NCBI GenBank assembly: GCA_003242315.1
Contig: QGUY01000222.1
Coordinates: 1-6,579 of the forward strand
Reading direction: 5' to 3'
Origin: Bacteroidota bacterium
GTDB taxonomy: Bacteria > Bacteroidota > Bacteroidia > Cytophagales > Cyclobacteriaceae
DNA: 6,579 nucleotides
The translations under genes and the position numbers were made by a program. The notes beneath the pieces are model-generated. The model was not told the DNA's origin. It ran no database searches and saw only the letters and a program-made list of their open reading frames with translations. Shown here in pieces: positions 1 to 6,367 of this stretch (position 1 is its first letter; the number at the start of each line of letters is the position of its first letter).

Positions 1-20
1 AAAGGGGAGATTAACTAAAT

Positions 21-452
21 GTGGTTTTTCGAATTTGTAAAGGCGTGACCTGTGTTGCAGAGAACAGTTGGGCAAAACACGGAGGCATGGACGATCGCAG
101 CGAGGTCTACGGTACCGGCGGTGTAATTTACGCTGATTTGTTTATGGGTAACGCCGCCCTGGCTTATAGTCGCGACGGATATGGCTACGCTATGGAGAAA
201 GCTGACACAACGAAGGGGTGGAGTTTCCCAATCTTTGAAGAAGCTTTCAACCAGGGATATCCTCACGAGCTCAAGCATTTTATTGAATGCGTTAGGGAAG
301 ACAAACAACCGCTCGTAACAGGAGAGTTGGGTCGTGATGTACTGGAAGTTATTTACGCTGCCTATGCCTCGGCGGGACAGGGTAAGAAAATAGAGCTCCC
401 GTTCAGCGCCAAGGTGTCCAAGCCGGTTGACCTGTGGCTTGGTAGCGTATAA
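21..452 (+). CDS. Gfo/Idh/MocA family oxidoreductase, C-terminal part only (5' end broken)
   Basis: This is the C-terminal part of an NAD(P)-dependent sugar or inositol-type dehydrogenase. What remains (143 residues) is the end of the substrate-binding alpha/beta domain. It runs from GVTCVAENSWAKHGG near residues 8-22, through EVYGTGGVIYADL (28-40), to HFIECVREDKQPLVTGELG (86-104), the usual C-terminal signature of the family. The N-terminal Rossmann fold with its GxGxxG motif and the catalytic EKP motif are absent, because full-length members have about 330-400 residues. The GTG at 21 is only where the open frame begins: TAA at 12-14 closes this frame, and the other two frames close at 16-18 and 38-40. 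Residues 1-7 do not look like the family, while the neighbouring frame reads FEFV before position 40, so an indel near 37-43 is likely. The family is clear; the substrate cannot be told. The gene is either truncated by the window edge with base errors, or a pseudogene. Confidence 0.8.
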   Translation: MVFRICKGVTCVAENSWAKHGGMDDRSEVYGTGGVIYADLFMGNAALAYSRDGYGYAMEKADTTKGWSFPIFEEAFNQGYPHELKHFIECVREDKQPLVTGELGRDVLEVIYAAYASAGQGKKIELPFSAKVSKPVDLWLGSV

Positions 453-468
453 CTATCCCTACCCCAGC

Positions 469-2724
469 ATGAAAACAACGGTATTTCTATCTTTTGTATT
501 TACATCACTGCTGGTGATCGCCTGTAACCGTGGGTTGCAGGAGGGACACTCGGGTCACCAGGAAATGATAGAAATACTGAACATGGTGAGGACCAGGGGC
601 ACTGATCCCGAAAACTCCTTCAGTAGTGAGGCGAAGCTTGCTTACACCGACTCTTTACTGGGAATACGGCGTTTGAGTCCGGAAAGAATAGTTCGCTACG
701 AGTACAACAAAGCGAACATTCTGCTTGAACTGGACGGCCGGGAATTAGAAGCGATCAAGTTGCTGGAACGCCTTGAGAAGGAGAGCAAAGTCAATGAGAT
801 GCGGTTCATCAGGAGATCGCTGGCCATTGCATACATGAGGCTGGGCGAACGCTCAAACTGCATTGAGGACCATGCCGCCGAATCGTGTATTATGCCCATA
901 AGAAACCTGGGCGTTCATGCCAAACCCGAAGGCTCGCAGAAAGCGATAGCCTTGTACCGGAAGTTGCTCGAGGAGGACCCCAATGACCTTGAATCCATGT
1001 GGCTGCTGAATATCGCCTACATGACCCTGGGTGAATACCCAGGTGGTGTGCCGAAGCAGTATTTGATTCCTGGATTGGATTCTGACACAGCGCACAAAGT
1101 CAAGCCTTTTGAGGATGTGGCGGGCGATCTGGGACTCGATTTACGCAGCACGTCGGGTGGAAGCATCATCGAAGACTTCGACAACGATGGGTTCCTGGAC
1201 ATTATGGTCTCTGCATGGGACCTTGATGAGAATGTATGCCTCTTCCGCAACCTGGGTAATGGACGATTCGAAGATCTCACCGATAAGTCCGGATTGAAAG
1301 GCATCACCGGCGGCTTGAACATGCTACAGGGCGATTACGACAACGACGGATATGCTGACGTTCTGGTTCTGCGCGGCGCCTGGAAAGGAAAATTTGGCAA
1401 CGAGCCCAACTCGTTGCTGAGGAACAACGGCAATGGCACATTTACCGACGTGACGACTACCGTCGGCCTTCTCTCTTTTCACCCCACACAAACCGCTGTA
1501 TGGGCGGACTTTGATAACGATGGTTGGCTTGATATTTTCATCGGAAATGAAACATCCTCCAAACATCTCCGGCTACCCCATCCCTGTGAACTATACATGA
1601 ACAATAAGGATGGTACTTTCAGGGAGATTGCCGCCATAGCGGGATGCGATGTCCTTGCATTTGTGAAAGGAGTCACAGCTGACGATTATGACAACGACGG
1701 TTGGCAGGATATCTTCATTTCTACGATGGATGGCAGGCGCATACTCCTGAAAAATGAGGGCCGACAAGGTGAAGAGATTGCGTTTGCTGATGTTACGAAC
1801 GCGGCGGGACTGGATAAGGATGGTGGCAGAACTTTTCCAGCCTGGTTTTGGGACTATGACAACGATGGCTGGGTAGACATCTTCACCACGGATTACAGCT
1901 TTGAAGGGCCTCTTTCAGCCTCAATGGCTGCAGAGTATCTCGGAACCGAGGCTGCAACGAAAGAGAAAATGCTCCTGTATCGCAACAATCGCGACGGCAC
2001 GTTCACGAATGTTGCGCAAGAGGTAGGACTTGACAAAACCGTATATGCCATGGGGGCAAACTTCGGTGACATTGACAATGACGGGTATCTCGATATGTAT
2101 CTGGGTACGGGAAATCCCGGCTATCAATCCCTCGTCCCAAACAAGATGTTTAAGAACCTGGAAGGGAAAATGTTTGCAGACGTCACAACATCGGCGCGCG
2201 TGGGTCACCTTCAAAAAGGACACGGCGTGTCTTTTGGCGACGTCGACAATGACGGCGATCAGGACATTCACATCGAAATGGGCGGCGCTTACCCTGGTGA
2301 CGCGTACCAAAATGCGTTCTTCCTTAATCCCGGGCAAAATGACAACCGTTGGATCTCAATCAAACTAGTAGGAACAAAGTCTAACCGCGCGGCCATTGGT
2401 TCTCGCGTGAAGGTTACCTTTCGCGAAAACGGCGTTCAACGAGCCGTCTACCGTACTGTCAATTCTGGTGGCAGCTTTGGCGCTTCCACACTGCGACGTG
2501 AAATCGGACTGGGACAGGCCACCATCATCGATGAGATTGAAATACGCTGGCATGGCAGCGGTACAGTGCAGACGTTCAGGAATGTCAAACCCAATCAATT
2601 CATAACAATAACCGAAGGGATAGACAAGATCGTAACTACGAACAACAAAACAGTTGACTGGATTCTCCCGAATCGCCTGTGTTTCCCGGGGGCGCCAACT
2701 ACCCCGGATAAGGCGATGTTATAA
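469..2724 (+). CDS. CRTAC1-type lipoprotein: TPR-like region, seven FG-GAP/VCBS calcium repeats, ASPIC/UnbV domain
   Basis: Predicted surface or periplasmic lipoprotein of 751 residues with no known enzymatic role. The ATG at 469 is chosen because it opens a lipoprotein signal peptide: MKTT, a hydrophobic core, then lipobox VIAC with Cys19. Residues about 45-205 are helical and TPR-like (for example KAIALYRKLLEEDPNDLESM) and hold a C131/H135/C140/H150 cluster. A beta-propeller follows with seven calcium-loop motifs DxDNDGxxD starting at D236, D289, D347, D406, D462, D534 and D591. An ASPIC/UnbV domain lies at about 626-717 (NRWISIKLVGTKSNRAAIGS to FITITEG), with a 34-residue tail of no recognisable type. 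It starts 16 bases after the dehydrogenase stop on the same strand, so the two may be cotranscribed. The family is widespread in Bacteroidota, Planctomycetota and Acidobacteriota. Calcium binding and adhesion or scaffolding are inferred from the fold, not known. Confidence 0.9.
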   Translation: MKTTVFLSFVFTSLLVIACNRGLQEGHSGHQEMIEILNMVRTRGTDPENSFSSEAKLAYTDSLLGIRRLSPERIVRYEYNKANILLELDGRELEAIKLLERLEKESKVNEMRFIRRSLAIAYMRLGERSNCIEDHAAESCIMPIRNLGVHAKPEGSQKAIALYRKLLEEDPNDLESMWLLNIAYMTLGEYPGGVPKQYLIPGLDSDTAHKVKPFEDVAGDLGLDLRSTSGGSIIEDFDNDGFLDIMVSAWDLDENVCLFRNLGNGRFEDLTDKSGLKGITGGLNMLQGDYDNDGYADVLVLRGAWKGKFGNEPNSLLRNNGNGTFTDVTTTVGLLSFHPTQTAVWADFDNDGWLDIFIGNETSSKHLRLPHPCELYMNNKDGTFREIAAIAGCDVLAFVKGVTADDYDNDGWQDIFISTMDGRRILLKNEGRQGEEIAFADVTNAAGLDKDGGRTFPAWFWDYDNDGWVDIFTTDYSFEGPLSASMAAEYLGTEAATKEKMLLYRNNRDGTFTNVAQEVGLDKTVYAMGANFGDIDNDGYLDMYLGTGNPGYQSLVPNKMFKNLEGKMFADVTTSARVGHLQKGHGVSFGDVDNDGDQDIHIEMGGAYPGDAYQNAFFLNPGQNDNRWISIKLVGTKSNRAAIGSRVKVTFRENGVQRAVYRTVNSGGSFGASTLRREIGLGQATIIDEIEIRWHGSGTVQTFRNVKPNQFITITEGIDKIVTTNNKTVDWILPNRLCFPGAPTTPDKAML
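2686..2707. terminator. GC-rich hairpin between convergent genes (possible terminator)
   Basis: A perfect 6-bp stem, CCGGGG at 2686-2691 with CCCCGG at 2702-2707, encloses a 10-base loop. It lies in the last codons of the lipoprotein gene, about 50 bases past the end of the convergent acetyltransferase gene. Only 30 bases separate the two stop codons, so a shared terminator would be expected here. Neither side has a good T tract, so a role in termination is only a guess. Confidence 0.25.
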
Positions 2725-2754
2725 AAGCCTGACTTTGTTCTGTCGCCAGTAGGG

Positions 2755-3246
2755 TCAGAGTTCGAGTTGATACCCGACAACGTCCAGAACCTGGTTGAAC
2801 TTTTCGCCAACCTTTCGGAAGTGGGCGCACTTGACAAACCCAGCCTTCACAAAAAGCGCTATGCTGGCATCATTGCCTCCCGTAATGATAGCGAGCAGTG
2901 TCTTGAAGTCATTTGCACGGGCATCCTGGATGAGTCGCTGTAACGCCGCGGAGCCAATACCTTTTCCGTGAAATTCGGGCCGCAGATAGATGGTAACTTC
3001 CGCGCTGCGCCTGTATGCAGGCCGGTCCTTGTACTTGGTGAGAAAGCAATACCCTGCGACTGCACCGTTGTACCGAACAAGATAGGAGGGATACACGGGG
3101 TCGCCGACGTACAAAAACGTCGTGAGTTGATCGTGTCTGATCGGTTCGGTATGAAATGTGGCGGTGGAGTTGGCGATGTACCAGTCGTAAATCGCCTTCA
3201 CCTCATGAAGATCTTGCTCAGAAATCGGTTGAAATTGAATGTCCAC
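2755..3246 (-). CDS. GNAT family N-acetyltransferase, phosphinothricin acetyltransferase-like
   Basis: A cytoplasmic acetyl-CoA-dependent N-acetyltransferase of 163 residues, the usual length for the PAT/YncA branch. That branch acetylates amines of phosphinothricin, methionine sulfone or sulfoximine and similar small molecules; the substrate here is unknown. Visible family features are the N-terminal IYDWYIANSTATFHTEP (19-35), E83 in SAEVTIYL at the position of the proposed catalytic Glu, the acetyl-CoA pyrophosphate loop RPEFHGKGIG (89-98), and the C-terminal NDASIALFVKAGF (125-137). I chose the GTG at 3246 because family-like sequence starts right there (VDIQFQPIS). The frame stays open to an ATG at 3447, but those 67 extra residues look unlike any acetyltransferase. 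The gene is convergent with the lipoprotein gene and divergent from the small basic gene, so it is probably transcribed alone. Confidence 0.88.
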   Translation of the reverse strand: MDIQFQPISEQDLHEVKAIYDWYIANSTATFHTEPIRHDQLTTFLYVGDPVYPSYLVRYNGAVAGYCFLTKYKDRPAYRRSAEVTIYLRPEFHGKGIGSAALQRLIQDARANDFKTLLAIITGGNDASIALFVKAGFVKCAHFRKVGEKFNQVLDVVGYQLEL

Positions 3247-3436
3247 ACAAAATGCGGCGAGAATGGGCAAAATACACGGTTTTGTGTCGAAAACAACGAA
3301 AAGGGGATTTTTTTCCCTGATGCGGAACCGTGACGTTGATATAGCTGTTCTATCGTCGTGATCCGGAAGAGGATGGTCAAAATGCCGCAAATGGAAGGAA
3401 TTGGGGCATAACCTCAGGGAGGCGTAAGAAGAGGGG

Positions 3437-3453
3437 TATTTTGACATATTTTG
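3437..3453 (+). repeat. Short direct repeat TATTTTG x2
   Basis: TATTTTG occurs at 3437-3443 and again at 3447-3453, separated by ACA, giving a spacing of one helical turn. It lies in the intergenic region 137 bases upstream of the small basic gene. It could be a regulator half-site pair or chance in AT-rich DNA; nothing decides between them. Confidence 0.3.
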
Positions 3454-3527
3454 CTTACCTTCGCAAGCTTAATGGAAATCTCACTTCGAATTAGTTGACT
3501 CCCTTCTGACCAGCCATTTTGATTGTT

Positions 3528-3541
3528 TGATGTTTCCATCA
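3528..3541. promoter_or_regulatory. Small dyad upstream of the small basic gene
   Basis: TGATG at 3528-3532 and CATCA at 3537-3541 are perfect inverted repeats around the loop TTTC, about 50 bases before the ATG at 3590. The site could be an operator or a hairpin in the leader RNA. Five base pairs is short enough to arise by chance. Confidence 0.2.
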
Positions 3542-3589
3542 GGAATCACCCGGTTCACGCCGTAGTGTTCATTTATTAACTGTAATATC

Positions 3590-3796
3590 ATGGCAAGGCC
3601 AGCAACAAAAGAAGTCAAGTTGAGAAGCGGCTTTTATATTGAAGTCCGCCAGAAGGGAGCGCCGAAGGGCATCAAGATCAGAAGAGATACTTACGCGGAA
3701 ATTCAACGCGCCATCAAACAATACGAAAACGCCTATAGCGTCCATTACATTGGAGAAGTCAGGAAAGGGAAGATACAGCCAGCAAAATCAAAATAA
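3590..3796 (+). CDS. Small conserved basic protein, Bacteroidota type
   Basis: A 68-residue protein beginning MARPATKEVKLRSGFYIEV. I recall close relatives with the same opening as short hypothetical proteins in Bacteroidota, especially Cytophagia, with no known function. It is strongly basic: 17 Lys/Arg against 6 Asp/Glu. There is no signal peptide or membrane segment. The pattern suggests short beta strands (LRSGFYIEVR, GIKIRR) followed by a helix (DTYAEIQRAIKQYENA), and the charge would suit nucleic-acid or ribosome binding, which is inference. The ATG at 3590 is the only sensible start and gives the expected N-terminus. The end overlaps the open frame of the methyltransferase, so the two genes are probably translated from one transcript. 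Confidence 0.75.
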   Translation: MARPATKEVKLRSGFYIEVRQKGAPKGIKIRRDTYAEIQRAIKQYENAYSVHYIGEVRKGKIQPAKSK

Positions 3797-4709
3797 CCGT
3801 CACTCAGACGTTCATTCCATCGATGTACTCACCGAAGGTAGGGAGTATTGGTGGAATGAAGACTTTCTTGAACTCACAGCACGTCGTCTCGATTTTTTTA
3901 GTTGCAGTAACGTAGCTGACATTGGCTGCGGTACAGGGTCGATGTCGTTTGCCCTTGCGCCGTACTTTTCTCCTGAGGCTGTCCTTCACGGACTGGACGC
4001 CGAACGCACCCACATTCGCAAAGCAGCTCAACGCGCCCGAAAGGATGAATCCGGTCGAACGTTCAAATTTTTTGAAGGCGACGCGACCGACATTCCATTT
4101 GAGGACGGCGTCATGGATCTCTCATTTTGTCAGACGCTGCTCATCCACGTCGACGACCCGATTCAGGTGCTCAATGAAATGAAGCGCATCACACGGGACG
4201 ACGGGTGGATAATCGCCTTTGAGCCCAATAATCTGGTCACATCCCTCATGTTCGACAACTACCGCCAAACGGAGTTTAGTGTTCCTGAACTTCTTCGTGT
4301 CGTCGAAGTGCGACTGCGCTGCGAAAATGGCAAACGAAAGCTTGGCCTCGGTTACAATTCGCTGGGGGACGCGTTGCCTGACCTTTTCCAGCAAGTGGGC
4401 CTGCGCGACATCCGCGTCTGGATATCCGACAAAGCGCTCTCCTGCATCCCTCCGTATGACACCAGGGAGAAACGTGTCCGCGTATCACAACTCATTGAAT
4501 GGTTGGAATCTGGCACAGGGGGCTTCGACTACGACACAAACTTCCGTTACTTCAAAGCCGGCGGAGGGACGAAGTCGGACTTTAACGCGTATTGGGCAAA
4601 CTGGCTCATTCACAAGGAAGAATTGCTTCGAGACCTGAAAGCGCAACGCTTCATTTCAGCGGGTGGTAGCCTCATGTATATCGTCGCCGGAAGAGTCGAG
4701 AGATCTTGA
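3750..4709 (+). CDS. Class I SAM-dependent methyltransferase (start uncertain)
   Basis: A cytoplasmic methyltransferase with the Methyltransf_11/25 type Rossmann fold; the substrate is not recognised. Numbered from TTG at 3750 (319 residues), motif I is DIGCGTG at 57-63, the acidic end of beta 2 is D83 in GLDAE, motif II is GDATDIPF with D111, and FCQTLLIHVDDP follows as the usual motif IV/post region. A C-terminal part of about 130 residues after the core fold (including GFDYDTNFRYFKAGG and YWANWLIHKEELL) has no domain I can name and may bind the substrate. The start is the weak point. The frame is open back to ATG 3639 inside the small basic gene, no ATG, GTG or TTG lies between 3753 and the conserved EYWWN, and TTG 3750 gives the shorter overlap of 47 bases. 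A lost or altered start codon, or an indel, is possible. Confidence 0.85.
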   Translation: MEKSGKGRYSQQNQNNRHSDVHSIDVLTEGREYWWNEDFLELTARRLDFFSCSNVADIGCGTGSMSFALAPYFSPEAVLHGLDAERTHIRKAAQRARKDESGRTFKFFEGDATDIPFEDGVMDLSFCQTLLIHVDDPIQVLNEMKRITRDDGWIIAFEPNNLVTSLMFDNYRQTEFSVPELLRVVEVRLRCENGKRKLGLGYNSLGDALPDLFQQVGLRDIRVWISDKALSCIPPYDTREKRVRVSQLIEWLESGTGGFDYDTNFRYFKAGGGTKSDFNAYWANWLIHKEELLRDLKAQRFISAGGSLMYIVAGRVERS

Positions 4710-4727
4710 CTTCTGCGACCGATTATG

Positions 4728-4748
4728 CAACAAGCCAACGATTTGTTG
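4728..4748 (+). terminator. Weak hairpin after the methyltransferase gene
   Basis: CAACAA at 4728-4733 pairs with TTGTTG at 4743-4748 around a 9-base loop, starting 19 bases after the methyltransferase stop. The position suits a terminator, but the stem has only two G-C pairs and no clean T tract follows directly. The T runs at 4795-4810 lie about 50 bases further on. Confidence 0.2.
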
Positions 4749-4794
4749 TTTGAATTCACATCCTGAACGCGTACGGAATTTAGGCTATTCGGGA

Positions 4795-4836
4795 TTTTTT
4801 CATTTTTTTTGGACAACCTGAACAAAAACCGAAAAA
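4795..4836 (+). promoter_or_regulatory. T-rich/A-rich imperfect inverted repeat in the xylulokinase leader
   Basis: The 137 bases between the methyltransferase stop and the xylulokinase start contain T6-C-A-T8 at 4795-4810, mirrored by AAAAA-CC-GAAAAA at 4824-4836. TTTTTC (4796-4801) can pair with GAAAAA (4831-4836), and a T run can pair with AAAAA (4824-4828), across a short internal loop. The leader probably also holds the xyl promoter, but no good TAnnTTTG element is visible. The repeat could be an A/T-rich promoter element, an operator or a weak terminator for the gene before it. Confidence 0.3.
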
Positions 4837-4846
4837 CCAAATACGT

Positions 4847-6361
4847 GTGATCACTCCCGAATACCTATTGGGTTACGACGTAGGCAGCTCGTCGGTGAAG
4901 GTTACGCTACTCAACGCTGCAACAGGGAAGCCTGTTGCCTCTGCTACCTGTCCCCAAACAGAAATGCCCATCGACAGCCCGCAACCGGGTTGGGCAGAAC
5001 AGGCACCTGAAATGTGGTGGGAGAACGCGCAAACTGCAACCCGTCAAGTCCTCAGCGAAGTATCAGCATCTAAAGATTCCGTATTGGCCATCGGCATCTC
5101 TTACCAGATGCACGGCCTTGTAATCGTCGATCGCAACCATAACGTGCTGCGACCTTCCATAATTTGGTGCGATAGCCGCGCCGTTCCCGTCGGTGACGCT
5201 GCCTTTGAAAAGCTTGGTGCGTCGTACTGCCTTGAGCACCTGCTCAACTCACCCGGCAACTTCACCGCCTCAAAACTTCGCTGGGTGCGCGAAAATGAAC
5301 GCGACGTATACAAGAGAATTCACAAGTTCATGCTTCCCGGTGACTACATTGCCATGCGCCTCACCGGTGAGGTCAGGACGACCGTGTCGGGACTTTCCGA
5401 AGGGGTCTTCTGGGATTTTAAGACCGACAATATTTCGGAACAACTCCTGAGGCACTACGAGATAGACCGCGACCTGATACCTGAAATTGTCCCTACCTTT
5501 GGAGTGCAGGGTCACCTTACGAACGAAGCGGCCTCGGCATTGGGACTAAAAGCTGGAATTCCCGTGACCTACCGCGCAGGTGATCAACCCAACAACGCCT
5601 TCTCGCTGAAAACCCTCGAACCGGGAGAGATTGCTGCAACCGCAGGAACATCCGGCGTTGTCTACGGTATCATCGATACGCCATCCTCAGACCCGGAATC
5701 TCGCGTCAATACTTTCGTTCATGTTAACCACTCCGAAAGTGCGCGTCGCTACGGCGTGCTGCTTTGCGTTAACGGAACGGGCATCATGAACAGCTGGCTG
5801 CGCCGTAACCTGGCCGGGGGCGGCGATGGATTATCGTATGAGAAAATGAACCAGATGGCCGCCTCTGTTCCGGTGGGTTCCGATAATGTTTTTGTGCTCC
5901 CATTCGGCAACGGCGCGGAGCGTATGCTCAGGAACCGCGAGCCGGGCGCAAGCTTCCACGGGTTGAACCTCAATCGCCACGGGGCTCCCCACCTTTGCCG
6001 GGCTGTGCAGGAAGGCATAGTGTTCTCACTCGCTTACGGTTTCGACATTCTCAACAAGATGGGATTGAAGTCGACTGTCGTCCGCGCGGGAAAGGCGAAC
6101 ATGTTCCTTAGCGATGTCTTCTCCGATGCATTTGTCAATACTACCGGTACGCAGGTGGAGCTCTTCAACACGGATGGCTCGCAGGGCGCTGCACGGGCTG
6201 CTGGCGTAGGATGCGGATACTATTCTTCGATGAATACAGCCTTCGATGGTCTCACCTGTCTGAAGCGCATTGAGCCTGATCCGAAGAAAGGCGAAGCATA
6301 TCGCGAGGCATTCGAAAAATGGAAAACGATACTAAACACTCAACTGACTAACCAATCATAA
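4847..6361 (+). CDS. xylB: Xylulokinase (FGGY carbohydrate kinase)
   Basis: Phosphorylates D-xylulose with ATP to D-xylulose 5-phosphate, the second step of the xylose isomerase pathway, in the cytoplasm. The protein has 504 residues, close to the family norm (E. coli XylB has 484). Both FGGY domains are present. Visible are the phosphate-binding strand GYDVGSSSVK (9-18), the sugar-binding QMHG with M88 and H89, the WCDSR segment typical of FGGY kinases, D246 in RAGDQPNNAF at the position of the catalytic base, the second phosphate loop AGTSG (266-270), and RAGKANMFLS (413-422) with the later NTDGSQGAARAAG in the adenosine region. The last differs from the GGGARS form of E. coli but is the form I recall in Bacteroidota. 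The GTG at 4847 is the only start that keeps the whole first strand. Xylose isomerase begins 6 bases after the stop, so the two are surely one operon. Confidence 0.95.
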   Translation: MITPEYLLGYDVGSSSVKVTLLNAATGKPVASATCPQTEMPIDSPQPGWAEQAPEMWWENAQTATRQVLSEVSASKDSVLAIGISYQMHGLVIVDRNHNVLRPSIIWCDSRAVPVGDAAFEKLGASYCLEHLLNSPGNFTASKLRWVRENERDVYKRIHKFMLPGDYIAMRLTGEVRTTVSGLSEGVFWDFKTDNISEQLLRHYEIDRDLIPEIVPTFGVQGHLTNEAASALGLKAGIPVTYRAGDQPNNAFSLKTLEPGEIAATAGTSGVVYGIIDTPSSDPESRVNTFVHVNHSESARRYGVLLCVNGTGIMNSWLRRNLAGGGDGLSYEKMNQMAASVPVGSDNVFVLPFGNGAERMLRNREPGASFHGLNLNRHGAPHLCRAVQEGIVFSLAYGFDILNKMGLKSTVVRAGKANMFLSDVFSDAFVNTTGTQVELFNTDGSQGAARAAGVGCGYYSSMNTAFDGLTCLKRIEPDPKKGEAYREAFEKWKTILNTQLTNQS

Positions 6362-6367
6362 GCACTC

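Larger units (their letters stand above)
3247..3589. other. Divergent gene-free region between the acetyltransferase and the small basic gene
   Basis: These 343 bases hold no gene I can support and should carry the promoters for both directions. Features seen: GGGA/TCCC around a T run at 3304-3317, which could form a small hairpin in the acetyltransferase leader; a direct repeat TATTTTG at 3437-3443 and 3447-3453, ten bases apart; and a short dyad TGATG-TTTC-CATCA at 3528-3541. No sequence matches the Bacteroidota promoter pattern (TTG, about 20 bases, TAnnTTTG) well. The nearest is TTG at 3495 with ATTGTTTG at 3522, which has the wrong first two bases and a long spacer. The minus-strand frame is open across part of the region but reads unlike a protein family. 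Confidence 0.5.

Noticed and set aside
427..468. Earlier start for the lipoprotein gene (TTG at 427)
   Set aside because: It would overlap the dehydrogenase gene and put 14 residues before a good lipoprotein signal peptide that starts at the ATG at 469.
1174..2265. Tandem DNA repeats in the lipoprotein gene
   Set aside because: The recurring GACAACGA-like stretches encode the calcium loops; the DNA between them is not repeated, so they are protein repeats and not satellite or CRISPR repeats.
1921..2337. 138-residue open frame on the minus strand
   Set aside because: It is antisense to the propeller repeats; the Val- and Ile-rich pattern is the complement of the DNDG codons. No start context or family similarity is visible.
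2968..3333. 121-residue open frame on the plus strand
   Set aside because: It lies opposite the acetyltransferase, whose family motifs are clear on the minus strand.
3247..3447. 67-residue N-terminal extension of the acetyltransferase (ATG at 3447)
   Set aside because: The extra residues have no family character, and the GTG at 3246 yields the usual length of the PAT family.
3495..3529. Bacteroidota-type promoter (TTG with ATTGTTTG) before the small basic gene
   Set aside because: The -7 element has AT in place of TA and the spacer is about 24 bases, so the match is too poor to annotate.
4219..4638. 139-residue open frame on the plus strand inside the methyltransferase
   Set aside because: It is a shifted-frame shadow of a gene with clear SAM-binding motifs; it is Ser/Thr/Arg-rich with no recognisable domain.
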